DNA of 52,066 nt from Candidatus Nealsonbacteria bacterium RIFOXYB1_FULL_40_15 (lineage in GTDB: Bacteria > Patescibacteriota > Minisyncoccia > Minisyncoccales > GWA2-38-27). Below the pieces are notes generated by a model, which saw nothing but the letters and a program-made list of their open reading frames with translations, made no database searches and had not been told where the DNA came from. How positions within the stretch are numbered: the stretch's first letter is position 1; each line of letters starts with the position of its first letter. The stretch covers positions 6,956 through 59,021 of the forward strand of contig MHMM01000005.1 in the NCBI GenBank assembly GCA_001821555.1. Reading direction: 5' to 3'. The translations under genes were made by a program, and so were the position numbers. Shown piece by piece: positions 9,201 through 16,886 of the stretch.

Positions 9201-9282
9201 AGAGAGGAAAGACCCCTGTTCTACCTTCAAATTACAGGGTAGCAGTCACATTACAAGTCAAATAGACTAGGATGCCTATTCA

Positions 9283-9329
9283 TTTTCTACTGCCTAAAGG
9301 GGCAGTTTTGTGTTAGAATTAATCTAATG
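9283..9329 (+). promoter_or_regulatory. Repeat R1 copy 2
   Basis: ttttctactgcctaaaggggcagttttgtgttagaattaatctaATG. Confidence 0.75.
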
Positions 9330-9824
9330 AGTGAAAATAAAGAGAAAAATAACTTTGCATATATTGACGGAGCCAACTTGAACAATGCGTTAAAAGAATT
9401 GGGTTGGGATTTGGATTATAAAAAGTTCAGAATTTGGCTGTCTGATAAATATAGAGTAGAGAAGGCATATATTTTTATTGGATTAATTCCGAAATATAAA
9501 AACCTATATAAATATTTGCAGGAGGCGGGTTTTACTTTAATATTTAAAGAAGTGATTTATGATGGAACCGGGAAGCCGAAAGGAAATTGCGATGCTGATC
9601 TTGTTTTGCAGGCAGTTTGCGATACTTACGAAAATGAGTCTGATAAAGCAGTTATTGTTACAAGTGACGGAGATTATTCTAGTCTGGTTAAGTTTTTGAT
9701 GAAAAAGAGTAAGTTGATTGCTATTTTATCTCCCAGCAGTCCTAAAAAATGTTCCATATTACTAAAAAGAACAAACGCAAAAATATCTTATATAAATGAC
9801 CAAAAAGATAATTTGAAAGCTTAA
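9327..9824 (+). CDS. NYN domain (LabA/DUF88-like) protein, paralog A
   Basis: 'FAYIDGANLNNALKELGWDLDYKKFRIWLSDKYRVEKAYIFIG', 'GNCDADLVLQAVCD', 'AVIVTSDGDYSSLVKFL'. Confidence 0.9.
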   Translation: MSENKEKNNFAYIDGANLNNALKELGWDLDYKKFRIWLSDKYRVEKAYIFIGLIPKYKNLYKYLQEAGFTLIFKEVIYDGTGKPKGNCDADLVLQAVCDTYENESDKAVIVTSDGDYSSLVKFLMKKSKLIAILSPSSPKKCSILLKRTNAKISYINDQKDNLKA

Positions 9825-9828
9825 AAGA

Positions 9829-9870
9829 AAAAACCCCCGGTACGGACTAACCGTACAAGGGTTTCTTTCG
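9829..9870 (+). terminator. Intrinsic terminator
   Basis: AAACCC..GGTACGG-actaa-CCGTAC..GGGTTT then T-rich. Confidence 0.75.
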
Positions 9871-10008
9871 TAGTAATCGTCTTCATTATAGCAAAACATA
9901 AATTCGTGTCAATTGGGGACGGCGTTGGGGCGACTGGAGAGTAAAAGAATTTATTAATTCTGATAAATCCATGCATATTGGAGCAATTGAAAAGGAGAAA
10001 TAAAGCTT

Positions 10009-10497
10009 ATGAAAATTAAGATCAGAATAGCAAAACCTGAAGATGCTGGGAAGATTGTAGCGATAAATAAAATTGGGTGGTTGACCACTTATGTGAATCA
10101 GGAAAACGGAATAACTAAAGCGGACATTTTATCTAAAAACTTTAATAGACAAAAAGCTTGGAGAGAATCAATTCAAAACCATAAAAGAGAATCTCATTTT
10201 TGGATTGCTGAGTGCGACGGAAAGATTATTGGGTATATAAGCGCTAAAAAAGACAAAGAATATAACGAATTGGGAATATATATTCTTCCTAAATTTCAAT
10301 CTATGGGAATAGGCGGCAGGCTTATTAAGAAAGCTTTCAAATGGTTAGGAGAAGAGAAGAAGATTAGAATAAGTGTTGTAGGTTATAACGCCAAAGCAAT
10401 AAATTTCTATAGCAAGCACGGTTTTATAAAAATTAAGAATGAAAATCATAAATTGCCTTCAGGTAAAAATTTACCAACAATTATGATGATTAAGTAA
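10009..10497 (+). CDS. GNAT family N-acetyltransferase
   Basis: 'KIRIAKPEDAGKIVAI', 'LGIYILPKFQSMGIGGRLIKKAFKW', SD aaaggagaaata. Confidence 0.85.
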   Translation: MKIKIRIAKPEDAGKIVAINKIGWLTTYVNQENGITKADILSKNFNRQKAWRESIQNHKRESHFWIAECDGKIIGYISAKKDKEYNELGIYILPKFQSMGIGGRLIKKAFKWLGEEKKIRISVVGYNAKAINFYSKHGFIKIKNENHKLPSGKNLPTIMMIK

Positions 10498-10500
10498 AAT

Positions 10501-11154
10501 ATGAAATTATTACTAACATCAGCTGGTATATCAAATAAGTCTATTGAAAAGGCATTGTTAGATTTTATGGAGAAGCCTTTTTCTGAACTCAATCTCGCTT
10601 TTATTCCCACTGCCTCGAATGTAGAAAAGGGAAATAAAGACTGGCTTATAAAAGATCTTCAAATTTGTACGGAATTGGGATTTAAGCAAATAGATATTGT
10701 AGATATTTCCGCTCTGCCCAAAGAACACTGGGAGCCAAGGCTAAACGAAGCAGATGTTCTGATGTTTGAGGGAGGTGACACTTATTATTTGATGCATTGG
10801 GTAGATAAATCAGGGTTAAAAGATTTACTACCAGAAATGCTTAAAACGAAAGTGTATATTGGGATTAGCGCGGGAAGTATGATTTGCTGTCCCAAAATAC
10901 ACGCAGGCGAGAAGCTATATTCTTCAGAGAAAGAAAGATATAAGGGAGATGAAAAGGCCTTGGGTTTGGTAGATTTCTACATTGAACCCCATCTCAATTC
11001 CCCGTGGTTTCCGGAAGTCAAAGACGAATTTTTAAAGGAAATTGCAGAGAAAGTTAAAGAGCCAATGTATGCGATTGACGATAATACCGCCATTAAAGTT
11101 ACCGATGAAAAAGTTGAAGTTATAACGGAAGGAAAGTATATAAGATATAATTAA
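10501..11154 (+). CDS. Peptidase E (S51 family)
   Basis: 'LMFEGGDTYYLMHW', 'YIGISAGSMICC', 'FYIEPHLNSPWFPE'. Confidence 0.88.
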   Translation: MKLLLTSAGISNKSIEKALLDFMEKPFSELNLAFIPTASNVEKGNKDWLIKDLQICTELGFKQIDIVDISALPKEHWEPRLNEADVLMFEGGDTYYLMHWVDKSGLKDLLPEMLKTKVYIGISAGSMICCPKIHAGEKLYSSEKERYKGDEKALGLVDFYIEPHLNSPWFPEVKDEFLKEIAEKVKEPMYAIDDNTAIKVTDEKVEVITEGKYIRYN

Positions 11155-11158
11155 AAAT

Positions 11159-12367
11159 ATGATTGAAAATAGTATTGTATATAGAAATTTTAGAGGCAAA
11201 TACGAATATCTGCCTATTTCAAAAGCCCAAGGGTCTGAAATTTGGGATAAAGATGGAAAAAGATATATTGATTTTACTTCTGCCTGGAACGTGACGAATT
11301 TAGGGTGGAATAATCTGGAAGTTAATGAGGCTGTTATTCAACAGGCAAAGAAGAATGTTCAAGGGCTTTTGTGGGGATCGGATCCCATCCAGGAAGAATA
11401 TGCTAAAGCCTTAACTTCTGCATTGCCGAAAAGTCTCGATGCCTGCGTAAAAGAAACAGGCGGGACGGAATCGGTGGAAACCGCCATTAAGATAGCTCGC
11501 ACTTATACAGGCAGGAAAAAAATTATTGGATTTAAGAATTCATATCATGGACAGCTTTTTGCTTCTGTTGCTCTGGGATATTCGCCAAACTCTGTAGAAA
11601 AACTTTCTCCGCTTGTGCCCGAGATTATCCAAATAGATTTTCCGCACGAAGATGTCGGAGAAGAAGGCTTTGATAAATTTATTTCCGATTTGGAAAATCT
11701 TTTATCAAAAGAAGATATCGCCGCGGTCGTAACTGAACCCGGGATTATCACCGGCTGGGGATCGACAGTTGTTGCCTATCCTGGTTTCTTGAAAAAGGTC
11801 AAAGAGCTTACTCAAAAATACGGTACTTTACTTATTGTAGATGAAGTTGGAACAGGATTTTCCAGAACCGGAAAGCTTTTCGGGATTGAACACGAGGATG
11901 TTGTTCCTGATATGATAGTTTTGGCAAAAGGTATTTCGAACGGAGCTTCTGCAATTGGGACCGTGGTCGGGCAATCTGTAATTTTCGAAAAGGCTTTTTC
12001 TGACGCTATTTTAGTCTCAACTTTTGGCTGGACTCCAATTGCCTGTGCTGCCGCCTTGAAGACGCTTCAAATTCACCGGCGTGATAAGGTTTGGGAAATG
12101 GCAAAGAAAAAAGGGGAGTATATCTTAGAGAAATTAAAACCTTTTGTGGGTAAAGCCATAACCAGCTTACGTGGAAAAGGAATGGAAATCGGTATCAGAT
12201 TCAAAAATCCGGAAACTTGCTCCGAGGTTCGTAAGAAATCATTTGAAAACGGTTTACATGTAGTCGTTGGGGGAAACGACAATATGCAGATTATGCCTCC
12301 CTTGACCATTTCTCAAAAATTATTAGATAAGGGATTGGAGACCTTGATCGAGAGCATTAGAAAATAG
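11159..12367 (+). CDS. Class III PLP-dependent aminotransferase
   Basis: 'TGGTESVETAIKIARTYTGRKKIIGFKNSYHGQ', 'LLIVDEVGTGFSRTGKLFG', 'MIVLAKGISNG'. Confidence 0.9.
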   Translation: MIENSIVYRNFRGKYEYLPISKAQGSEIWDKDGKRYIDFTSAWNVTNLGWNNLEVNEAVIQQAKKNVQGLLWGSDPIQEEYAKALTSALPKSLDACVKETGGTESVETAIKIARTYTGRKKIIGFKNSYHGQLFASVALGYSPNSVEKLSPLVPEIIQIDFPHEDVGEEGFDKFISDLENLLSKEDIAAVVTEPGIITGWGSTVVAYPGFLKKVKELTQKYGTLLIVDEVGTGFSRTGKLFGIEHEDVVPDMIVLAKGISNGASAIGTVVGQSVIFEKAFSDAILVSTFGWTPIACAAALKTLQIHRRDKVWEMAKKKGEYILEKLKPFVGKAITSLRGKGMEIGIRFKNPETCSEVRKKSFENGLHVVVGGNDNMQIMPPLTISQKLLDKGLETLIESIRK

Positions 12368-12380
12368 GGAGAGTATCGCG

Positions 12381-12427
12381 TTTGTTTCATTTTGAATTAA
12401 AGTGCTATAATTCAGGCAAGCCGAGAG
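12381..12427 (+). repeat. Repeat R3 copy 2: promoter-containing element
   Basis: tttgtttcattttgaattaaagTGCTATAATtcaggcaagccgag. Confidence 0.6.
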
Positions 12428-12439
12428 GCGTTATTAAAT

Positions 12440-13165
12440 ATGGATATAAAGAAAATCGTAAAAGACGCATATAAGGATATTGCAACCAATAATTCTGGTT
12501 GTGGTTGCGGTTGCAATAACGCCAAAAGCATTTCAAAAAGTATTGGATATTCTGATGAAGAATTGAAAATAGTAGGGAAAGCCAATCTTGGCTTAGGTTG
12601 TGGCAACCCCTTAGCTTTTGGAAAGATAAAAGAAGGGTATATTGTGTTAGATTTAGGATCCGGCGCTGGCATAGATGCAATTTTAGCTGCTAAAAAAGTT
12701 GGCGAAAAGGGAAAAGTAATCGGTGTTGATATGACGGGAGAAATGATTAAAAAAGCAAAAGAAAACGCCGAAAAACAAGGCATAAAAAATGTTGAGTTTT
12801 TGTTGGGAGAAATTGAAAATTTGCCAATCGCTGATAACTTTGTTGACGCAATAATTACCAATTGTGTTATTAATTTAACTCCGGACAAATCTAAGGTATT
12901 CAGTGAGGCATATAGAGTTTTGAAGCCAGGAGGAAAGATCTATTTGTCTGATATTGTTTTATTAGAAGAACTTACAGAAGAACAGAGGAATAATAAAGAA
13001 CTCATATCCGGTTGTGTTGCAGGCGCTTTGTTAAGAAACGATTACTTGAATAAAATAAAAGAAGCTGGTTTTCGGGTAAAAGTTCTTTATGAAAACACCG
13101 GCATCAGCAAACATCAATATAACGGAATGCCACTGGAAAGCATAATGGTTGAGTTGACGAAATAA
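12440..13165 (+). CDS. ArsM-like SAM-dependent arsenite methyltransferase
   Basis: 'LGLGCGNPLAFGKIKEGYIVLDLGSGAGIDAILAAKKVG', 'ITNCVINLTPDKSKVFSEAYRVLKPGG', 'SGCVAGAL'. Confidence 0.8.
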   Translation: MDIKKIVKDAYKDIATNNSGCGCGCNNAKSISKSIGYSDEELKIVGKANLGLGCGNPLAFGKIKEGYIVLDLGSGAGIDAILAAKKVGEKGKVIGVDMTGEMIKKAKENAEKQGIKNVEFLLGEIENLPIADNFVDAIITNCVINLTPDKSKVFSEAYRVLKPGGKIYLSDIVLLEELTEEQRNNKELISGCVAGALLRNDYLNKIKEAGFRVKVLYENTGISKHQYNGMPLESIMVELTK

Positions 13166-13278
13166 ATAAAAAAACATCTAAAAATGAAAATAACGTGGAG
13201 AAGCGGGTCACCCCAATTTCCATGTAAGTCTCTCTATATGATTAATTTATGCCATGGACAATTAGAATAGATATCGGA

Positions 13279-13362
13279 GAGTGATAGATCCCGAGGGTCT
13301 AACACTCTCCGAGGGTCTAACACTCTCCGAGGGTCTAACACTCTCCGAGGGTCTAACACTCT
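13279..13362 (+). repeat. Repeat R2 copy 1: inverted repeat GAGTGATAGATCC-CGA-GGGTCTAACACTC plus four tandem 18-bp units (cgagggtctaacactctc)
   Basis: Direct reading; units begin at 13292, 13310, 13328 and 13346. Confidence 0.9.
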
Positions 13363-13380
13363 AACACCCCTATGACAACT

Positions 13381-13430
13381 TTTTCAGGACTGCCCAAATG
13401 GGCAGTTTTGTGTTAGGATAAGATTATATG
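13381..13430 (+). promoter_or_regulatory. Repeat R1 copy 3
   Basis: ttttcaggactgcccaaatgggcagttttgtgttaggataagattatATG. Confidence 0.75.
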
Positions 13431-13871
13431 AAAGAAAGATTTAAAATTACACCCGCAGTTTATTTGATTTTAATAAAAGACGGTAAAATTCTTCTCCAAA
13501 GAAGATATAATACTGGATATTTTGATGGCTATTATAGTCTTCCAGCCGGGCATTTGGATGGAAACGAAACCTTTAAGCAAGCGATGGCAAGGGAGGCAAA
13601 AGAGGAGACGGGCATTGACCTGGATGTGGCGGATTTGGAGCTGGTTCATGTAATGAACCGCAAAATACCCGAAAACGAAAGAGCAGATTTCTTTTTTACG
13701 GCCAAAAATTGGATAGGCGAACCGAAAATAACGGAATCGGACAAGTGCGATGATTTAAGTTGGTTTGATTTGAATAATCTGCCGGATAATATAATTCCGT
13801 ATATAAAGCAGGCAATTAATTCTTTTTCAAATAATATAATTTACAGCGAATGCGAAGGCGAAAAAAAATAA
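13428..13871 (+). CDS. NUDIX hydrolase
   Basis: Nudix box 'GHLDGNETFKQAMAREAKEETGIDL'. Confidence 0.9.
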   Translation: MKERFKITPAVYLILIKDGKILLQRRYNTGYFDGYYSLPAGHLDGNETFKQAMAREAKEETGIDLDVADLELVHVMNRKIPENERADFFFTAKNWIGEPKITESDKCDDLSWFDLNNLPDNIIPYIKQAINSFSNNIIYSECEGEKK

Positions 13872-13872
13872 T

Positions 13873-14310
13873 GTGAAAGAAGAAAAGAAACTATTTCCCA
13901 ACGAAACTGTTTTAATAACCAAGTATTTTGATATTCATCAGGATTGGGAAGTTCCTATTCCCGGATTTTTTATTATTGCATCTGTAAGAAATATAAAGTC
14001 TATTGCAGATTTTACGGAAGATGAGTTAAGAGAATTCAGCCAAATTCTTTGCCAGATGAGAATTGGCATGAGGGAAATTTTGAATATTCAAGAAGTTTAT
14101 CTTTTTCAAAGAGAAGATACTGAGCACACTTTTCATTTGTGTTTATTTCCCAGATATGATTGGATGGAAAAATTCGGAAAAAAATCAGAATCAATGCGCC
14201 CGATTATAAATTATGCAAAAGAAAATATGTGCAACGAAGATATTTTCAGAGAGGTAAAAAAGACGGTGGCTAAAATCAGAAATTATATGGAAAAATTAAT
14301 AAAAATATGA
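13873..14310 (+). CDS. HIT-like protein
   Basis: GTG start; 'EVPIPGFFIIASVRN', 'LFQREDTEHTFHLCLFPR' HIT-like context. Confidence 0.5.
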   Translation: MKEEKKLFPNETVLITKYFDIHQDWEVPIPGFFIIASVRNIKSIADFTEDELREFSQILCQMRIGMREILNIQEVYLFQREDTEHTFHLCLFPRYDWMEKFGKKSESMRPIINYAKENMCNEDIFREVKKTVAKIRNYMEKLIKI

Positions 14311-14565
14311 GAAAACTTATTCTTGCGTCTGGTTCGCCATCGAGAAGGGAAATGTTCGAAAAAGCCGGGTTAGTTTTCGAAGTTAATCCGAGCAATTACG
14401 AAGAAGATATGTCTTTGTAGCTTTCTCCGAAAGAGTTAGCGATGCATCTTTCTATAGGCAAGGCTCGGGCGGTTGCCGATAGATACAAACAAGGCGTGAT
14501 AGTTGGTGCGGATACATTTGTAGTTTATCAAAATCAAATTCTAGGAAAGCCGCATACTCCTGAAA
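14307..14565 (+). pseudogene. maf-like nucleotide pyrophosphatase, interrupted and truncated
   Basis: MRKLILASGSPSRREMFEKAGLVFEV...[TAG 14418-14420]...LSPKELAMHLSIGKARAVADRYKQGVIVGADTFVVYQNQILGKPHTP then R2 repeat. Confidence 0.85.
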
Positions 14566-14621
14566 GTGATAGATCCCGGTGATAGATCCCGAGGGTCTAA
14601 CACTCTAACACTCTATGTCAA
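14565..14621 (+). repeat. Repeat R2 copy 2
   Basis: agtgatagatcccggtgatagatcccgagggtctaacactctaacactctatgtcaac. Confidence 0.85.
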
Positions 14622-14622
14622 C

Positions 14623-14669
14623 TTTTTCTACTGCCTAAAAGGGCGGTTTTGTGTTAGAATAAAATAATG
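14623..14669 (+). promoter_or_regulatory. Repeat R1 copy 4
   Basis: ttttctactgcctaaaagggcggttttgtgttagaataaaataATG. Confidence 0.75.
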
Positions 14670-15158
14670 GAAAGAAAAGGGAAAAATAACTTTGCATTTA
14701 TAGACGGTCAAAATCTCCATCTTGGTATTCATAGCTTGGGCTGGAAGCTAAGTTTTAGCCGTTTCAGAAAATATCTTGCCGAAAAATATTCTGTGACAAC
14801 CGCCTATTATTTTATCGGATATATGCCCGGAAATCAGCCATTATATTCAGAACTGCAAAAATCCGGATACGTGTTGATATTCAAGCCAACCGTTCCTGAC
14901 GACAACGGCAATGTTAAGGGAAACGTAGACGCCGATTTAGTTTTACAGGCGATGATTGATTTCCCAAACTATAATAAAGCAATAATTGTAACAAGCGACG
15001 GGGATTTCTATTCTTTGGTAAAATATCTTTATCAAAATAATAAATTACGGTTTATAATGAGTCCTTATGTTAAAACCTGTTCAACCTTACTAAAAAAGGA
15101 AGCAAAAGAAAAAATCGTATTTATGAATAATTTACGACAAAAACTTGAATTAAAATGA
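14667..15158 (+). CDS. NYN domain (LabA/DUF88-like) protein, paralog B
   Basis: 'FAFIDGQNLHLGIHSLGWKLSFSRFRKYLAEKYSVTTAYYFIG', 'GNVDADLVLQAMID', 'AIIVTSDGDFYSLVKYL'. Confidence 0.9.
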   Translation: MERKGKNNFAFIDGQNLHLGIHSLGWKLSFSRFRKYLAEKYSVTTAYYFIGYMPGNQPLYSELQKSGYVLIFKPTVPDDNGNVKGNVDADLVLQAMIDFPNYNKAIIVTSDGDFYSLVKYLYQNNKLRFIMSPYVKTCSTLLKKEAKEKIVFMNNLRQKLELK

Positions 15159-15160
15159 AA

Positions 15161-15200
15161 AGGCACCGCCAAGGGACGAAACCCAGGGAGGTGCCTTCTC
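15161..15200 (+). terminator. Intrinsic terminator
   Basis: AAGGCACC ... GGTGCCTT followed by tct. Confidence 0.6.
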
Positions 15201-15320
15201 TTATGGATATTTGTAGTATAGCATAAAAAGAGGTTAAAGGTCAATGAATCTGTGGATAACTAAAATATGAAGCCGATTTGTTAGGGGATTTATATAAATT
15301 AATTCTAAAATTCTAAAAAA

Positions 15321-15911
15321 ATGGCAAAGACTAAAATTTTAGTTAAAGGTTATGCGAAAGAGATAGACGGGGAAGAGCATGCTTCTTCTACGGCGACACT
15401 GATTCAAGAGAACGGTTTAAACATAATTGTAGATCCGGGCATGGACAGGAAGGCATTGTTGGAAGGAATGTCAAAAGAAGGATTAGCAACAGGAGATATA
15501 AATTTTGTTGTTTTAACTCATACTCACTTAGACCATTGCCTTTTGGCTGGTATCTTTGAAAATGCCAAGGTTTTGGACAATAGCGACATATTTTCTTTTG
15601 ACGGGCGCATTGGCGAACACGATGGCAGAATTCCAGGCACCGACATAGAAATTGTAGGAACACCTGGCCATGATCAATTTCACTGCTCCGTCTTGGCGAA
15701 TACGGAGGATTTGGGCAAAGTAGTTATTGCCGGAGACATATTTTGGTGGTCAGATGATGAAGAGCAGAAAACAGATAGGGAATCATTAATAAACCACGAA
15801 GATCCTTACGTAAAAGATGAAGAAGCTTTAAAAGAAAGCAGGAATAAGATTTTGGATATTGCAGATTATATCATCCCGGGCCACGGCGAAATGTTTAAAG
15901 TCAAGAAATAA
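15321..15911 (+). CDS. Metallo-beta-lactamase fold hydrolase
   Basis: 'VVLTHTHLDHCLLAGIF', 'IVGTPGHDQFHCSVL', 'IIPGHGEMF'. Confidence 0.88.
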   Translation: MAKTKILVKGYAKEIDGEEHASSTATLIQENGLNIIVDPGMDRKALLEGMSKEGLATGDINFVVLTHTHLDHCLLAGIFENAKVLDNSDIFSFDGRIGEHDGRIPGTDIEIVGTPGHDQFHCSVLANTEDLGKVVIAGDIFWWSDDEEQKTDRESLINHEDPYVKDEEALKESRNKILDIADYIIPGHGEMFKVKK

Positions 15912-15915
15912 TTTT

Positions 15916-16362
15916 ATGAAAGATGTTAAAAAGCACCCGAAAGTGGGAGTAGGAGTTATTCTATTAAAGAATAACAAGATTTTATTGGGAAAAAGGCATG
16001 AAGATCCAGCGAAAGCCGATAGTCAGCTTCATGGAGAAGGAACTTGGACATTACCCGGAGGCAAGCTTGATTTTGGAGAGAATCTAGAGGATTGTGCGGC
16101 AAGGGAAACATTGGAAGAAACAAGTATAAAAATTAATAAAGATAGCATTAAAATTATAAGCGTGACAAATGATAAAGTTAAAGATGCCCATTTTGTAACT
16201 GTTGGTTTCTTGTGCGAAGATTTTGAGGGAGAAAAAAAGGTGATGGAGCCGGATGAAATAACAGAATGGAAATGGTTTGATTTGGACAACATCCCGAGCC
16301 CGATGTTTTTCCCAAGCGAAAAAGTAATAAAAAACTTTATTAATAAGGAAAATAAATTTTAA
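15916..16362 (+). CDS. NUDIX hydrolase
   Basis: Nudix box 'GGKLDFGENLEDCAARETLEETSI'; start set at MKDVKKHPKVGVGV. Confidence 0.9.
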   Translation: MKDVKKHPKVGVGVILLKNNKILLGKRHEDPAKADSQLHGEGTWTLPGGKLDFGENLEDCAARETLEETSIKINKDSIKIISVTNDKVKDAHFVTVGFLCEDFEGEKKVMEPDEITEWKWFDLDNIPSPMFFPSEKVIKNFINKENKF

Positions 16363-16364
16363 TC

Positions 16365-16850
16365 ATGGTTCAGAGATATTTCACACAAACATTCGGAGTA
16401 GTTGCTGCAATCATAGAAAAGGAAGGAAAAATTCTTATGGTTAAAGAAGTCAAAGAAATAGCCAAGGATTTATGGAACCATCCTGCTGGCTGGATTGATG
16501 TTGGAGAAAATCCCATCGAAGCCGTAAAGAGAGAGGTTAAAGAGGAAACAGGATATGATTTTACACCGACAGGAATTATAGGCATCTATTCTTTTTACAA
16601 AAAGCATTTGAAAGAAGATTATAATATAACGCCTCACGCTATTAAGATTGTATTTGCGGGCACGATAGTAGAAGAAGGGAGAACAGAACTGGCTGAAGAT
16701 GTTTCAGAAAATAAATGGTTTTCTCCGAAAGAAATTTACAAAATGGATAAAAATACTTTAAGGGATATTGATATAAAACAGATTCTAAAAGATTATCTTT
16801 CCGGCAAGAATTACCCCTTGGAATTAATAACTCAGATCACAAGTGAATAA
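16365..16850 (+). CDS. NUDIX hydrolase
   Basis: Nudix box 'GWIDVGENPIEAVKREVKEETGYDF'. Confidence 0.9.
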   Translation: MVQRYFTQTFGVVAAIIEKEGKILMVKEVKEIAKDLWNHPAGWIDVGENPIEAVKREVKEETGYDFTPTGIIGIYSFYKKHLKEDYNITPHAIKIVFAGTIVEEGRTELAEDVSENKWFSPKEIYKMDKNTLRDIDIKQILKDYLSGKNYPLELITQITSE

Positions 16851-16886
16851 CATAAAAAACAGAACCAAAAGATAGGAATTATCAAA

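Noticed and set aside
12412-12888. 158-aa reverse ORF over the ArsM-like gene
   Set aside because: Antisense shadow of a strongly supported methyltransferase.
13279-13362. Possible CRISPR array
   Set aside because: 18-bp units are directly contiguous with no spacers and there are no cas genes.
14418-14420. Amber suppression or pyrrolysine in Maf
   Set aside because: The gene is also truncated at its 3' end by the R2 repeat, so pseudogenisation is simpler.
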